A model generated the notes under the pieces. That model was given only the letters and a program-made list of their open reading frames with translations, was not told the origin of the DNA and did no database searches. A stretch of 64,000 nt of DNA. It comes from Nitratireductor alexandrii. GTDB taxonomy: Bacteria; Pseudomonadota; Alphaproteobacteria; Rhizobiales; Rhizobiaceae. Positions 46,288 through 55,957 of this stretch are shown piece after piece. Location of the stretch: assembly GCF_004000215.1 (NCBI RefSeq), contig NZ_RBVY01000004.1:268350-332349 (forward strand). The letters are read 5' to 3'. The translations under genes and the position numbers were made by a program. Numbering within the stretch: the stretch's first letter is position 1; each line of letters begins with the position of its first letter.

Positions 46288-47061
46288 ATGTCGAGAAACA
46301 GCATTGAAGGGAAAACGGTTCTGATCGCCGGCGGCGCGAAAAACCTGGGAGGGTTGCTGGCGCGCGAATTCGCCAAATCCGGCGCGGCGGCCGTCGCCAT
46401 CCACTACAACAGCGACGCCACCAAGGCGGCTGCCGAAGAAACCGTTGCGGCGATCAAATCCGCAGGCGCTGAAGCGGTGGCCTTTCAGGCCGATCTGACC
46501 TCGGCAGCGGCGATGGAGAAACTGTTCGCCGATACCGTCGCGGCGGTGGGGCGTCCCGACATCGCGATCAACACCGTCGGCATGGTGGTGAAGAAGCCGA
46601 TGGCCGAGGTGACCGAAGAGATGTTCGACCAATCCTGCGCGGTCAACGTCAAATCCGCCTTCTTCTTCCTGAAAGAAGCCGGAACGCACCTCAATGACAA
46701 CGGTAAGATCTGCACCATCGTGACTTCGCTGTTGGGGGCCTACACGCCCTTCTACGCCGCTTATGAGGGTCTGAAAGCGCCGGTCGAACACTTCACGCGT
46801 GCCGCCTCGAAGGAACTGGGTGCGCGCGGCATCTCTGTGACCGCAATCGGGCCGGGTCCGATGGATACCTCCTTCTTCTACCCGGCGGAGGAAAAGGAGG
46901 CGGTCGAGTATCACAAGAACGCCGCCGCGCTGTCACCCTTCTCGAAGACCGGTCTGACCGACATCGAAGATATCGCGCCCTGGATCACCTTCATGGTTTC
47001 CGGCGGATGGTGGATGACCGGCCAGACGATCCTCGTTAATGGTGGTTACACGACCAAGTAA
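46288..47061 (+). CDS. Short-chain dehydrogenase/reductase (SDR) family oxidoreductase
   Basis: The 257-residue classical SDR has the cofactor loop VLIAGGAKNLGGLLARE (a variant of TGxxxGxG), the NTVG segment, the serine of VTSLLGAY and the catalytic Y-EGL-K. The alternative AGGAKNLGG glycine pattern suggests NADP preference cannot be read safely. GGAAAGGAA precedes the ATG. It is the first gene of the plus-strand accessory block under the divergent LysR. Substrate unknown; regulation by LysR and linkage to membrane proteins suggest a role in detoxification or redox stress. Confidence 0.92.
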   Translation: MSRNSIEGKTVLIAGGAKNLGGLLAREFAKSGAAAVAIHYNSDATKAAAEETVAAIKSAGAEAVAFQADLTSAAAMEKLFADTVAAVGRPDIAINTVGMVVKKPMAEVTEEMFDQSCAVNVKSAFFFLKEAGTHLNDNGKICTIVTSLLGAYTPFYAAYEGLKAPVEHFTRAASKELGARGISVTAIGPGPMDTSFFYPAEEKEAVEYHKNAAALSPFSKTGLTDIEDIAPWITFMVSGGWWMTGQTILVNGGYTTK

Positions 47062-47119
47062 TCGCGATGGACGCGGCGGGGCACCGGCCCCACCGCCTCT
47101 TCCGATCCGGAGGTTTCAT

Positions 47120-47374
47120 ATGCACACTCTTCTCATGATCCTTGGTGGGATTGCCCTGATGGCAGCCGTCTATGGCATTGCCTTCTGGCGTGGCCTGCCC
47201 CTGCGCCAAGCTCTTCCTGTCTATGCGGTGCTTTGGGCGGTGGCCGCGGCGATTAATCTCTGGGTCGGTGTGGCCCATGCCGGATACAGCGTGGCCGAAG
47301 AACTGCCCATCTTCGCCATCATCTTCGGCGTTCCGTGCCTGCTCGCCTGGTTTCTTGCACGGCGGTTGGCATGA
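47120..47374 (+). CDS. Small three-helix membrane protein
   Basis: The 84-residue protein starts at MHTLLMILGG after a GGAGG site. Three hydrophobic segments are clear: TLLMILGGIALMAAVYGIAF, ALPVYAVLWAVAAAINLWVG and LPIFAIIFGVPCLLAWFLA. It matches no named family that I recall with certainty. Its stop overlaps the DUF924 start (ATGA), which supports that it is translated. It lies 58 bases after the SDR gene. Confidence 0.75.
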   Translation: MHTLLMILGGIALMAAVYGIAFWRGLPLRQALPVYAVLWAVAAAINLWVGVAHAGYSVAEELPIFAIIFGVPCLLAWFLARRLA

Positions 47375-47910
47375 CAGTCGCCCCGATCTCAGAAGTGATC
47401 GCCTGGTGGCGAGGCGCTACGGAGAACTGGTTCTCCCAATCGCCCGCGTTTGATGCCATTTTTCGTGCACGCTTCGCACATCTGCATGATGCGGCGATGG
47501 CGGGCGGTCTTGCATCATGGCAGGCTACGCCCGAGGGCTGCCTGGCGCTGCTGATCCTGCTCGATCAATACCCACGCAATGCGTTCCGGGGCACCAGGGA
47601 AATGTATCGCGCCGACCCGCAGGCCCTGTCGGTGGCGCGTCATGCCCGGCGGCAGGGTTTTATCGGCCGATTACCGCCAGACCTCCGCCTTTTCATGCTT
47701 TTGCCTTTCGCGCATTCCGAGGCGCTGGAGGATCAGGAGCAATCGGTCGCGCTGCATCGCCGCTATCTGCCCTCGGGACTTCACCGGGCCAGGCGCCATC
47801 GTGACATCATCGCGCGTTTCGGGCGTTTTCCCCATAGACAATCGATCTTCAAGCGCACACCGACCCCCGAAGAAAGCCAGTATTTGAATGCAGGCGGGTT
47901 TCGGGGATAA
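47371..47910 (+). CDS. DUF924 family protein
   Basis: The 179-residue protein has the DUF924 signatures: an N-terminal VIAWWRGATENWFSQSPAFD, FRARFAHLHDAAMAG, the hallmark LLILLDQYPRNAFRGTREMY, then FMLLPFAHSE and a QEQSVALH helix. The family forms all-helical, TPR-like folds of unknown function and often travels with redox or membrane genes. It is coupled to the small membrane protein upstream and lies 26 bases before ltrA. Confidence 0.92.
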   Translation: MTVAPISEVIAWWRGATENWFSQSPAFDAIFRARFAHLHDAAMAGGLASWQATPEGCLALLILLDQYPRNAFRGTREMYRADPQALSVARHARRQGFIGRLPPDLRLFMLLPFAHSEALEDQEQSVALHRRYLPSGLHRARRHRDIIARFGRFPHRQSIFKRTPTPEESQYLNAGGFRG

Positions 47911-47936
47911 TCGAGAAGATTCAACAGGCAGCATTC

Positions 47937-49109
47937 ATGTCCAACCTATTGCACCGCCTTGTCCCGACACGCGCCTTGCGTGACCTCGGCCCCAAAGAAA
48001 CGCCTCGCGTCACGACGATGGAGCTGTTCTTTGATCTCGTTTATGTTTTCACCATCATCCAACTCTCCCATTACCTCCTCGAACATGCGAGTTGGCTTGG
48101 TGCCTTGGAATATGTGACGCTCTTTGCCGCCGTCTGGTGGGCCTGGAACTACACGGCATGGGCGGCAAACTGGGTCAACCCGGATCATCCCAGCGGGCGC
48201 GGTTTGATGATCGTCCTGATGGGCTGTGCGCTTTTGATGGCGGTGGCGGCGCCGCAGGCTTTCAGCGAACGCGCGGCGCTGTTCGCCGTCGCCTATGTGG
48301 CGATGGCGCTGATCCGGGCGGGCTATATGGCCATTGTGTTTCGCGGTCAGGTCATGGGGCGGAACTATGCCCAGCTTGGCGCATGGAGCGCGATCTCCGG
48401 CATCTTCTGGATATTGGGGGCCTTCATCGCGCCCGCGCGTCTGGAGCTCTGGATCCTCGCCGTGCTGATCGACTATGCCGCGCCTTATCTGGGATACTGG
48501 CTGCCCGGCAAGGGCTCGACCCCGATGTCGAGCTGGCCGCTGAAAGGGCTACATCTGTTCGAGCGCAACCAGTTGATCTTCATCATCGCGCTTGGGGAAT
48601 CCATTCTCCTGCTGGGCGGCTATCTGGTCAGCCACGAGATCCATCTGGACACGGGCGTCGCCGCACTGATCGGCTTCCTGCTGATCGTGACACTGTGGTG
48701 GATCTACTTCGTCGACCTCTCAGAACCGGGCGAGCATCGGTTCGAACATGAGACGGATCACACCAGTCTCGCCCGCGCAGGCCTGGCCTACGCCCATGGG
48801 GTCGCGGTCTGCGGCGCCATCGTGACCGCCGTCGCCATTGAGATGATCGTGGCCCATCCCCACGATGCGATCCATGCCGAGACCGCGATCATCGCCTTCG
48901 CCGGGCCGTCGCTTTTCCTTCTCGGCTGCACGATTTTTCATCGCGTGACTGCGGAGCGCTTGCGCGCATCCTACCTTCTGGCCGTGGCGGCCGTTGCGGC
49001 CTGGGGCTGGCTGGCTTTGAGCATCAACCTGAACGGGTTGTGGCTCGGTGCGGGCGTCCTGTCGATCATGGTGGCCATGGCGGCACTCGGCCACCGGAAG
49101 GCGGCCTGA
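47937..49109 (+). CDS. ltrA: Low temperature requirement protein A (LtrA) family membrane protein
   Basis: The 390-residue protein has about ten membrane helices and the LtrA entry motif ETPRVTTMELFFDLVYVFTI with the conserved FFDLVYVF. Later landmarks are VWWAWNYTAW, HLFERNQLIFIIALGESIL and a WWIYFVDLSEP segment. The name comes from a Listeria mutant unable to grow in the cold; the molecular function is unknown. It is followed after one base by the potassium-channel gene. Confidence 0.93.
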   Translation: MSNLLHRLVPTRALRDLGPKETPRVTTMELFFDLVYVFTIIQLSHYLLEHASWLGALEYVTLFAAVWWAWNYTAWAANWVNPDHPSGRGLMIVLMGCALLMAVAAPQAFSERAALFAVAYVAMALIRAGYMAIVFRGQVMGRNYAQLGAWSAISGIFWILGAFIAPARLELWILAVLIDYAAPYLGYWLPGKGSTPMSSWPLKGLHLFERNQLIFIIALGESILLLGGYLVSHEIHLDTGVAALIGFLLIVTLWWIYFVDLSEPGEHRFEHETDHTSLARAGLAYAHGVAVCGAIVTAVAIEMIVAHPHDAIHAETAIIAFAGPSLFLLGCTIFHRVTAERLRASYLLAVAAVAAWGWLALSINLNGLWLGAGVLSIMVAMAALGHRKAA

Positions 49110-49110
49110 G

Positions 49111-49764
49111 ATGCTGACACTGCCCACTGCGCGCAACAAAGTTACCGCCAATGCCGGCTTTCTGGCCGCGATCCTGGTCCACAACCTAACCTACCCGCTG
49201 TCGGCAGCGGGGGGAATTTGGCCGGCTCTGTTCTATGGCTTCTACGCCGCAATCTTCGTGGTGGCGACCTGGGCGCTCACGGATAACCATATCTTGCGTG
49301 TCTTCGCCGGAAGCGCGGGGATTGCCGTGTTCCTGGCGGGTCTTCTGAACTCCTACGCCCCCTCGAATGGGGCGGCCCTTGCCGTTTATCTGACCTCCAT
49401 TGCCTATCATCTCGGCATGGTCGCGGTGCTGGCGCGCTACACTTTCGGGGCCAGGACTGTGATGACCGATGTGCTGATCTCCGCGACCTCGCTCTACCTC
49501 GTGATCGGATCGGGCTTCGCCGCCGTGCTGGCCCTCATCGAATGGTGTGTGCCGGGATCCTTCGTGGCCAGTTCCGGCGCGGCGGTCGACTGGCAACAGA
49601 TGGTCTATTTCAGCTACGTCACGCTGACCACGCTGGGCTATGGCGACATCACGCCGGTCGGCTTCTATGCCCAATCCTTCGTCGCCTTCGAAGCCATTGG
49701 CGGCACGCTCTACACAGTGATGTTGCTGTCCCGGTTGGTCGGGCTGCACGCCAGTCGGGAATAG
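49111..49764 (+). CDS. Ion channel family protein (K+ selectivity filter)
   Basis: The 217-residue protein has four predicted N-terminal helices, followed by a pore module: a helix, the pore helix FSYVTLTTLGYGDITP with the TLGYGD potassium filter, and a last helix (FVAFEAIGGTLYTVMLLSRLV). It would pass K+ across the inner membrane. There is no cytoplasmic RCK domain, so gating is unclear. The ATG lies one base after the ltrA stop codon, which suggests the two act together. A hairpin follows the gene. Confidence 0.9.
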   Translation: MLTLPTARNKVTANAGFLAAILVHNLTYPLSAAGGIWPALFYGFYAAIFVVATWALTDNHILRVFAGSAGIAVFLAGLLNSYAPSNGAALAVYLTSIAYHLGMVAVLARYTFGARTVMTDVLISATSLYLVIGSGFAAVLALIEWCVPGSFVASSGAAVDWQQMVYFSYVTLTTLGYGDITPVGFYAQSFVAFEAIGGTLYTVMLLSRLVGLHASRE

Positions 49765-49777
49765 GCCTGCTTGGAGA

Positions 49778-49827
49778 GGCGTGGGGGCTATCGAGTAGAC
49801 ATGGTTCTCATCGCTATCCCCCACGCC
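49778..49827 (+). terminator. Inverted repeat after the ion-channel gene
   Basis: A perfect 10-bp inverted repeat (GGCGTGGGGG / CCCCCACGCC) with a 30-base loop begins 14 bases after the stop codon. It could end the SDR-LtrA operon; the long loop and lack of a T-tract make this tentative. Confidence 0.4.
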
Positions 49828-49903
49828 CTGCCATTATCCCGTGTGTCTACGCCCCGCAGACATCGGACCCCCAGACCTTGAACGCGCGCGGCATTTTTAT
49901 TAG

Positions 49904-49924
49904 TTAGTGAGCAGTCACTCATTA
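49904..49924. promoter_or_regulatory. Candidate TetR operator (TTAGTGA-GCAG-TCACTCATTA)
   Basis: The core AGTGA-GCAG-TCACT is a perfect 5-bp inverted repeat with flanking near-symmetry (TTAG/ATTA). It lies 11 bases before the TetR start codon and resembles the sites of TetR repressors that control HlyD/ABC exporters, so autorepression of the whole operon is likely. Confidence 0.6.
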
Positions 49925-49935
49925 GGGGCCTCAAA

Positions 49936-50550
49936 ATGGTCCGAAAGACTGCCGCCGCCCGCAAGGCCGAGATTGTCGCCACCATGCTGCGCCTGGCCGA
50001 CGAGCTGGGGCCCGACCGGTTGACGACGCAGGCCGTCGCCGATGCCGTCGGGCTGACGCAGCCCGGGGTGTTCCGGCATTTCGCGACCAAACAGGCATTG
50101 TGGCAGGCCGTCGCCGAAGCGATCGACGCGACGATGAGCCGGGCATGGCGGGCCGCGCTTGCCGAGAGCGCCGCGCCGCTGGACCGGCTTGCCCTGCTGG
50201 TGCGGACCCAATTGCGGCAGATCGAGAGCCATCCTGCGATCCCGGCCATTTTGCACTCGCGCGAGCTGCAGAGCGAAAACGCCGCGCTGCGCGACCGTTT
50301 CCGCTCGCTGATGATGCGCTTTCAGGCCCTGCTTAGGGCCGAGCTGACCGCGGCGCGCGAGGCGGGCCTGATCCGCGGCGACGTGGACCCCAATGACGGC
50401 GCGGTCCTGCTGATCTCGCTGGTGCAGGGACTGGCGATCCGCTGGGCGCTCGGCAATCGCCTGTTCGCGCTGGAGGCCGAGGGGGCGCGGCTGCTCGATG
50501 CCCAGCTGACATTGTTTCGCCTCACGGCATCGCAGGAGCACGCACCATGA
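49936..50550 (+). CDS. TetR-family transcriptional regulator
   Basis: The 204-residue protein has the N-terminal TetR helix-turn-helix (GPDRLTTQAVADAVGLTQPG, then VFRHFATKQALWQAV). A helical effector domain follows. It is the first gene of an exporter operon: the stop overlaps the membrane-fusion-protein start (ATGA). A palindrome in its promoter is the probable operator. The inducer is unknown, but it is likely a substrate of the pump. Confidence 0.95.
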   Translation: MVRKTAAARKAEIVATMLRLADELGPDRLTTQAVADAVGLTQPGVFRHFATKQALWQAVAEAIDATMSRAWRAALAESAAPLDRLALLVRTQLRQIESHPAIPAILHSRELQSENAALRDRFRSLMMRFQALLRAELTAAREAGLIRGDVDPNDGAVLLISLVQGLAIRWALGNRLFALEAEGARLLDAQLTLFRLTASQEHAP

Positions 50551-51707
50551 AACGACGTGGATTTTTCTGGTTGCTGGCCCTGGCCGGGGCCGCCGCGATC
50601 GGTGCCGCCGGATATCTGTTTCTCACCGAACGTCCCCTCGCCGTTCCCGTCGCCGCAGTCGAGCGCGACGTGGCGGTGCGGGTCTATGGCCTCGGCTCGG
50701 TCGAGGCGCGCATCGTCTCGCGGATCGGATTCGAGGTCGGCGCGGCCCTGACCGAGCTTGCCGTCGACAGCGGCGACGCGGTCGGCCGGGGACAGATCCT
50801 GGCCCGGCTGCACACCGCCGAGCAGCAGGCGCGCGTCGTGCGCGCCGAGGCCGCGGTGGAGGCCGCCGGCGCCACATCGAGCAAGGCGGCGGCGAATGTG
50901 GTGCGGGCGCGGGCCGTGCTTGCCCAGCGCAGATCCACCAACAATCGCCGACAGGCGCTGGCCGAACGCAGCGCGATCTCGGCGCAGTCCGCCGAAGAGG
51001 CACAGCGCGACGTCGATGTGGCCGCCGCCGATCTGGCCGTCGCCGAAAGCGAGGTAAAGGTCGCGCAGGCGCAGCGTGCCGACGCCGAGGCCGCGCTGCT
51101 TTATGAACGGACGCTGCTTGATCATCACGTGCTGCGCGCGCCGTTCGATGCGGTCGTCGTTACGCGGCATGCCGAGGCGGGCACGGTGGTGCGCGCCGGC
51201 GAACCGATCTTCACGCTGATGGACCCCGGCACCGTCTGGACGCTGGCCTATATCGACGAGGCGCGCGCCGGTTCGATCGCCGTCGGCCAGCCGGCGGAGG
51301 TGCGCTTGCGGTCGCTGCCGCACGAGGTCTTCACCGGCACGGTCGCGCGGATCGGCATCGAAAGCGACCGCGTGAACGAGGAACGGCGGGTGTGGATCAC
51401 CTGCGACCGCTGCCCGGCCGAAATTTTTCTGGGCGAGCAGGCCGAGGTCGCGATCACCGTCGCGACCCTGCCCGAGGCGTTGCTGGTGCCCGAGGTCGCC
51501 ATCAGCGGTTTCGACGGCCATCGAGGCCGCGTGTGGATCGTGCGGGACGGACGGCTGGCGGAGACCGAAATGATCTTCGGCCACCGGACCGAGAACGCAA
51601 AAGCTGAAATCGTCTCAGGCCTGCCGGAAGGCGCCAAGGTCGTCGCGGCTCCTCTTAAGGGTTTGTCGGAGGGGCGGATGGCCCGCGTCACGGGGGACGC
51701 GCCATGA
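50547..51707 (+). CDS. Periplasmic adaptor (HlyD/RND-MFP family) of an ABC exporter
   Basis: The 386-residue protein has an N-terminal membrane anchor (FWLLALAGAAAIGAAGYLF), a biotinyl-lipoyl half (AVDSGDAVGRGQILARL), a long alanine-rich coiled-coil hairpin (residues about 95-185), the returning lipoyl half (LRAPFDAVVVTRHAEAGT) and a beta-barrel domain. Such adaptors connect the inner-membrane pump to the periplasm or an outer-membrane channel. It overlaps tetR and the permease by four bases on each side. No outer-membrane factor is encoded in the operon. Confidence 0.93.
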   Translation: MKRRGFFWLLALAGAAAIGAAGYLFLTERPLAVPVAAVERDVAVRVYGLGSVEARIVSRIGFEVGAALTELAVDSGDAVGRGQILARLHTAEQQARVVRAEAAVEAAGATSSKAAANVVRARAVLAQRRSTNNRRQALAERSAISAQSAEEAQRDVDVAAADLAVAESEVKVAQAQRADAEAALLYERTLLDHHVLRAPFDAVVVTRHAEAGTVVRAGEPIFTLMDPGTVWTLAYIDEARAGSIAVGQPAEVRLRSLPHEVFTGTVARIGIESDRVNEERRVWITCDRCPAEIFLGEQAEVAITVATLPEALLVPEVAISGFDGHRGRVWIVRDGRLAETEMIFGHRTENAKAEIVSGLPEGAKVVAAPLKGLSEGRMARVTGDAP

Positions 51708-52840
51708 ACCTCGCCTACCGGGATGTGCGCCACAATCTGTTTCGTTTCCTGCTGACCTGCCTCGGCCTCAGCCTGCTGATGGCGGTCGTGCTGGCGATGA
51801 TCGGCATCTATAACGGGCTGGTGGCCGACGCGCTGAACATCGTGAAGGCGCCGCAGGCCGATCTGTGGGTCGTCGAAGCCGGAACACAAGGGCCGTTCGC
51901 GGAAGCCTCGAAAATCCCCGGCAGCACCCGCGACGCGGTCGCCCGCCTGCACGGCGTTGCCGAGGCGGGCAGCATCACCTACCAGACGGTCGAGGCCGAC
52001 CATGCCGGCGACACGCTGCGCCTCTACGTCATCGGCTTCGAGCCCGGCCGCCCTGGCGGGCCGCAGACGATCGCCCGCGGGCGCGGCATCACCCAGACCC
52101 ATTTCGAACTGGTTGCCGACCGCAAGACCGGCCTCAGTATCGGTGACCGGATCCGCCTCGGACGGGACAGTTTTGCGGTGGTCGGCCTGGTCGAGGATGT
52201 GATGAACTCCGCCGGCGACCCGGCAGCCTTCATCGCCCTGTCCGACGCACAGACCCTGCAGTCGCAACTGGCCCCGCCGGCCCAGCGGGTTCAGACCGCG
52301 CGCGGCGCCGGGCTGCTGGAAAGCACCGATACCGTGGCGGCGGTGATCGCCCGGATCGAGCCGACCGCCGATCCGCAAGACGTGGCACAGACGGTGAGAC
52401 AGTGGAAACATCTGGGCGCCCTGACGCAGGCACAACAGGAACAGATCCTGATCGGTTCGGTCGTGGATCGCGCCAAGCGGCAGATCGGCCTGTTCCTCGG
52501 CATCCTGCTGACAGTCTCGGCGGTGGTGATCGCCCTGATCATCTATACGATGACGATGGAAAAACTGAAGCAGATCGCCACGCTGAAGCTGATCGGCGCC
52601 CCGGATCGCACCATTATCGGCCTGATCGTGCAGCAATCCCTGGCGCTCGGGATGATCGGGTGGAGCTTCGGCCTGATCCTGATCCTGCTCATCAAGGACT
52701 ATTTTCCCCGCCGCGTGGTGCTGGAGCCGGTGAACGCGGCAGCGCTGGCAGGCATCATCGTCGTGGTCTGCATCGCGGCCAGCGGTCTTGGCGTGCGGGC
52801 GGCGCTGAAGGTCGATCCCGCAACGGCGATCGGTGGCTGA
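51704..52840 (+). CDS. ABC transporter permease, FtsX/DevC type
   Basis: The 378-residue protein has the FtsX-like layout: one N-terminal helix (FLLTCLGLSLLMAVVLAMIG), a large periplasmic domain (about 45-245), and three C-terminal helices (GLFLGILLTVSAVVIALII, LALGMIGWSFGLILILLI, and AALAGIIVVVCIAASGL). This is the DevC kind of permease that works with an adaptor and a separate ATPase to export lipids, peptides or drugs. It overlaps the adaptor gene by four bases, and the ATPase gene starts three bases later. Confidence 0.92.
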   Translation: MNLAYRDVRHNLFRFLLTCLGLSLLMAVVLAMIGIYNGLVADALNIVKAPQADLWVVEAGTQGPFAEASKIPGSTRDAVARLHGVAEAGSITYQTVEADHAGDTLRLYVIGFEPGRPGGPQTIARGRGITQTHFELVADRKTGLSIGDRIRLGRDSFAVVGLVEDVMNSAGDPAAFIALSDAQTLQSQLAPPAQRVQTARGAGLLESTDTVAAVIARIEPTADPQDVAQTVRQWKHLGALTQAQQEQILIGSVVDRAKRQIGLFLGILLTVSAVVIALIIYTMTMEKLKQIATLKLIGAPDRTIIGLIVQQSLALGMIGWSFGLILILLIKDYFPRRVVLEPVNAAALAGIIVVVCIAASGLGVRAALKVDPATAIGG

Positions 52841-52843
52841 GCC

Positions 52844-53554
52844 ATGGACCCGCTTCGCGAGCCCCTGGTCGAGATCGCCGGCGTCTCCAAACATTTCGGC
52901 GCGGGCGCGACGCGCGTCGATGCGCTGCGCAACATCGACCTGACCGTGCGTCAGGGCGAGGTGGTGGCGTTGCTCGGCCCCTCGGGGTCGGGCAAGACCA
53001 CGCTGCTGAACGTTATCGGCTGCATCATCGCCCCCACCGAAGGCCGGGTGACGCTGGATGGCGAATTGGTCTTCAACGACCACTGGCTGCGCGGCGACCT
53101 GCGCCGGCTGCGGCTCGACAAGATCGGCTTCATCTTCCAGTTCCACAATCTGCTGCCGTTCCTCAACGCGCGCGACAACGTCGCCCTGGTGTTGACACTC
53201 GCAGGAGAACCGGCGGCCGTGGCACAGGCACGTGCTGCCGAACTGCTCGACTATCTGGAGGTCGGCCACCGCGCCGCGGCCATGCCGGCGCTTCTGTCGG
53301 GCGGCGAAGCCCAGCGCGTGGCCATCGCCCGCGCCCTCGCCAACAGGCCGCGAATCATCCTGGCGGACGAGCCGACCGCCGCGCTCGATAGCAAACGTGC
53401 GGGGATCGTCATGGATCTGATGCGCAAGCTGGCCGCCGAACACGACGCCTGCATCGTCGCCGTCACCCACGACGAGAAAATCTATGACCGGTTCGACCGG
53501 CTGTTCCATCTGCGCGACGGGATTCTGGAATCCCAAAAGGAAAAAGAGACGTGA
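52844..53554 (+). CDS. ABC transporter ATP-binding protein, LolD/DevA type
   Basis: The 236-residue ATPase has Walker A GPSGSGKTTLLN, a Q-loop (FIFQFHNLLPFLN), the signature LSGGEAQRVAIARAL, Walker B RIILADEPTAAL and the switch histidine in AVTHDEKIYDRF. It belongs to the MacB/LolD/DevA group that powers FtsX-type permeases. The stop overlaps a GTG start of a small membrane protein gene. Confidence 0.95.
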   Translation: MDPLREPLVEIAGVSKHFGAGATRVDALRNIDLTVRQGEVVALLGPSGSGKTTLLNVIGCIIAPTEGRVTLDGELVFNDHWLRGDLRRLRLDKIGFIFQFHNLLPFLNARDNVALVLTLAGEPAAVAQARAAELLDYLEVGHRAAAMPALLSGGEAQRVAIARALANRPRIILADEPTAALDSKRAGIVMDLMRKLAAEHDACIVAVTHDEKIYDRFDRLFHLRDGILESQKEKET

Positions 53555-53970
53555 AGGCGCAGTCGTCGGGAAAATGGCCAATCAGGATCGCGGCGGGCGT
53601 TGCGGTGGCGTTCGGCGCCTTGACGATCGTTTCGGGCGGTTGGGTGCTGTTCGGCGGCACGGCCGCACAGGAAGCTGCGGGCAACGTGGTGCCGTTCGTG
53701 CTGTGGTTCAATTTTCTGTCGGGTTTCGCCTATGTCCTTGCCGGTGTCGGCATCGCCATGAAACGACGATGGGCGCCCCTGCTGGCCGTGGCCCTGGCGG
53801 CAGCTATCGGCATAGTGTTCGCGCTGTTCGGCCTTTATGTGTTTCAGGGCGGTGCGTTCGAGACCCGGACGATCGGCGCGATGAGCCTGCGTCTGGTCGT
53901 CTGGAGCCTGATCGCGGCCGTTGCTATGCGGCATGTTCCCGTTCCCACCAAGCATTCGGCTGGTGGCTGA
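53551..53970 (+). CDS. Four-helix membrane protein of unknown function in the exporter operon
   Basis: The 139-residue protein starts at a GTG that overlaps the ATPase stop (GTGA). Four hydrophobic segments are seen (ITAAGVAVAFGALTI-like near 12-30, FNFLSGFAYVLAGVGIAM, LLAVALAAAIGIVFALFGLY, SLRLVVWSLIAAVAM). I do not recognise a family. Strict coupling to the ABC genes suggests an accessory of the pump. Confidence 0.7.
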   Translation: MKAQSSGKWPIRIAAGVAVAFGALTIVSGGWVLFGGTAAQEAAGNVVPFVLWFNFLSGFAYVLAGVGIAMKRRWAPLLAVALAAAIGIVFALFGLYVFQGGAFETRTIGAMSLRLVVWSLIAAVAMRHVPVPTKHSAGG

Positions 53971-54104
53971 GCGCAATGCCTCACAACGCGCGCTCGCAAG
54001 GGAGCGGCCGCGACCGCGCCTGGCCCCTTTCTCGCTGCGCCGAACCTGCAATGCCGGCCAAAGCTGCTATGAAGGGCGCCTGCTGATTCCCTGACTTGAA
54101 GACC

Positions 54105-55904
<1,800 letters not shown>

Positions 55905-55957
55905 CCGGGGCCGCCGCACGCGGTTCAGCCCGTCCTGCGCGACGCGGTCCAGCGCGC

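Noticed and set aside
44759..49930. Search for an attachment-site repeat of the tRNA-Ser 3' end and an integrase
   Set aside because: By eye I found no second copy of the tRNA end and no integrase gene, so an att pair is not reported.
51248..53581. 777-codon open frame on the minus strand across the exporter operon
   Set aside because: Shadow of the adaptor, permease and ATPase genes; no recognisable product.
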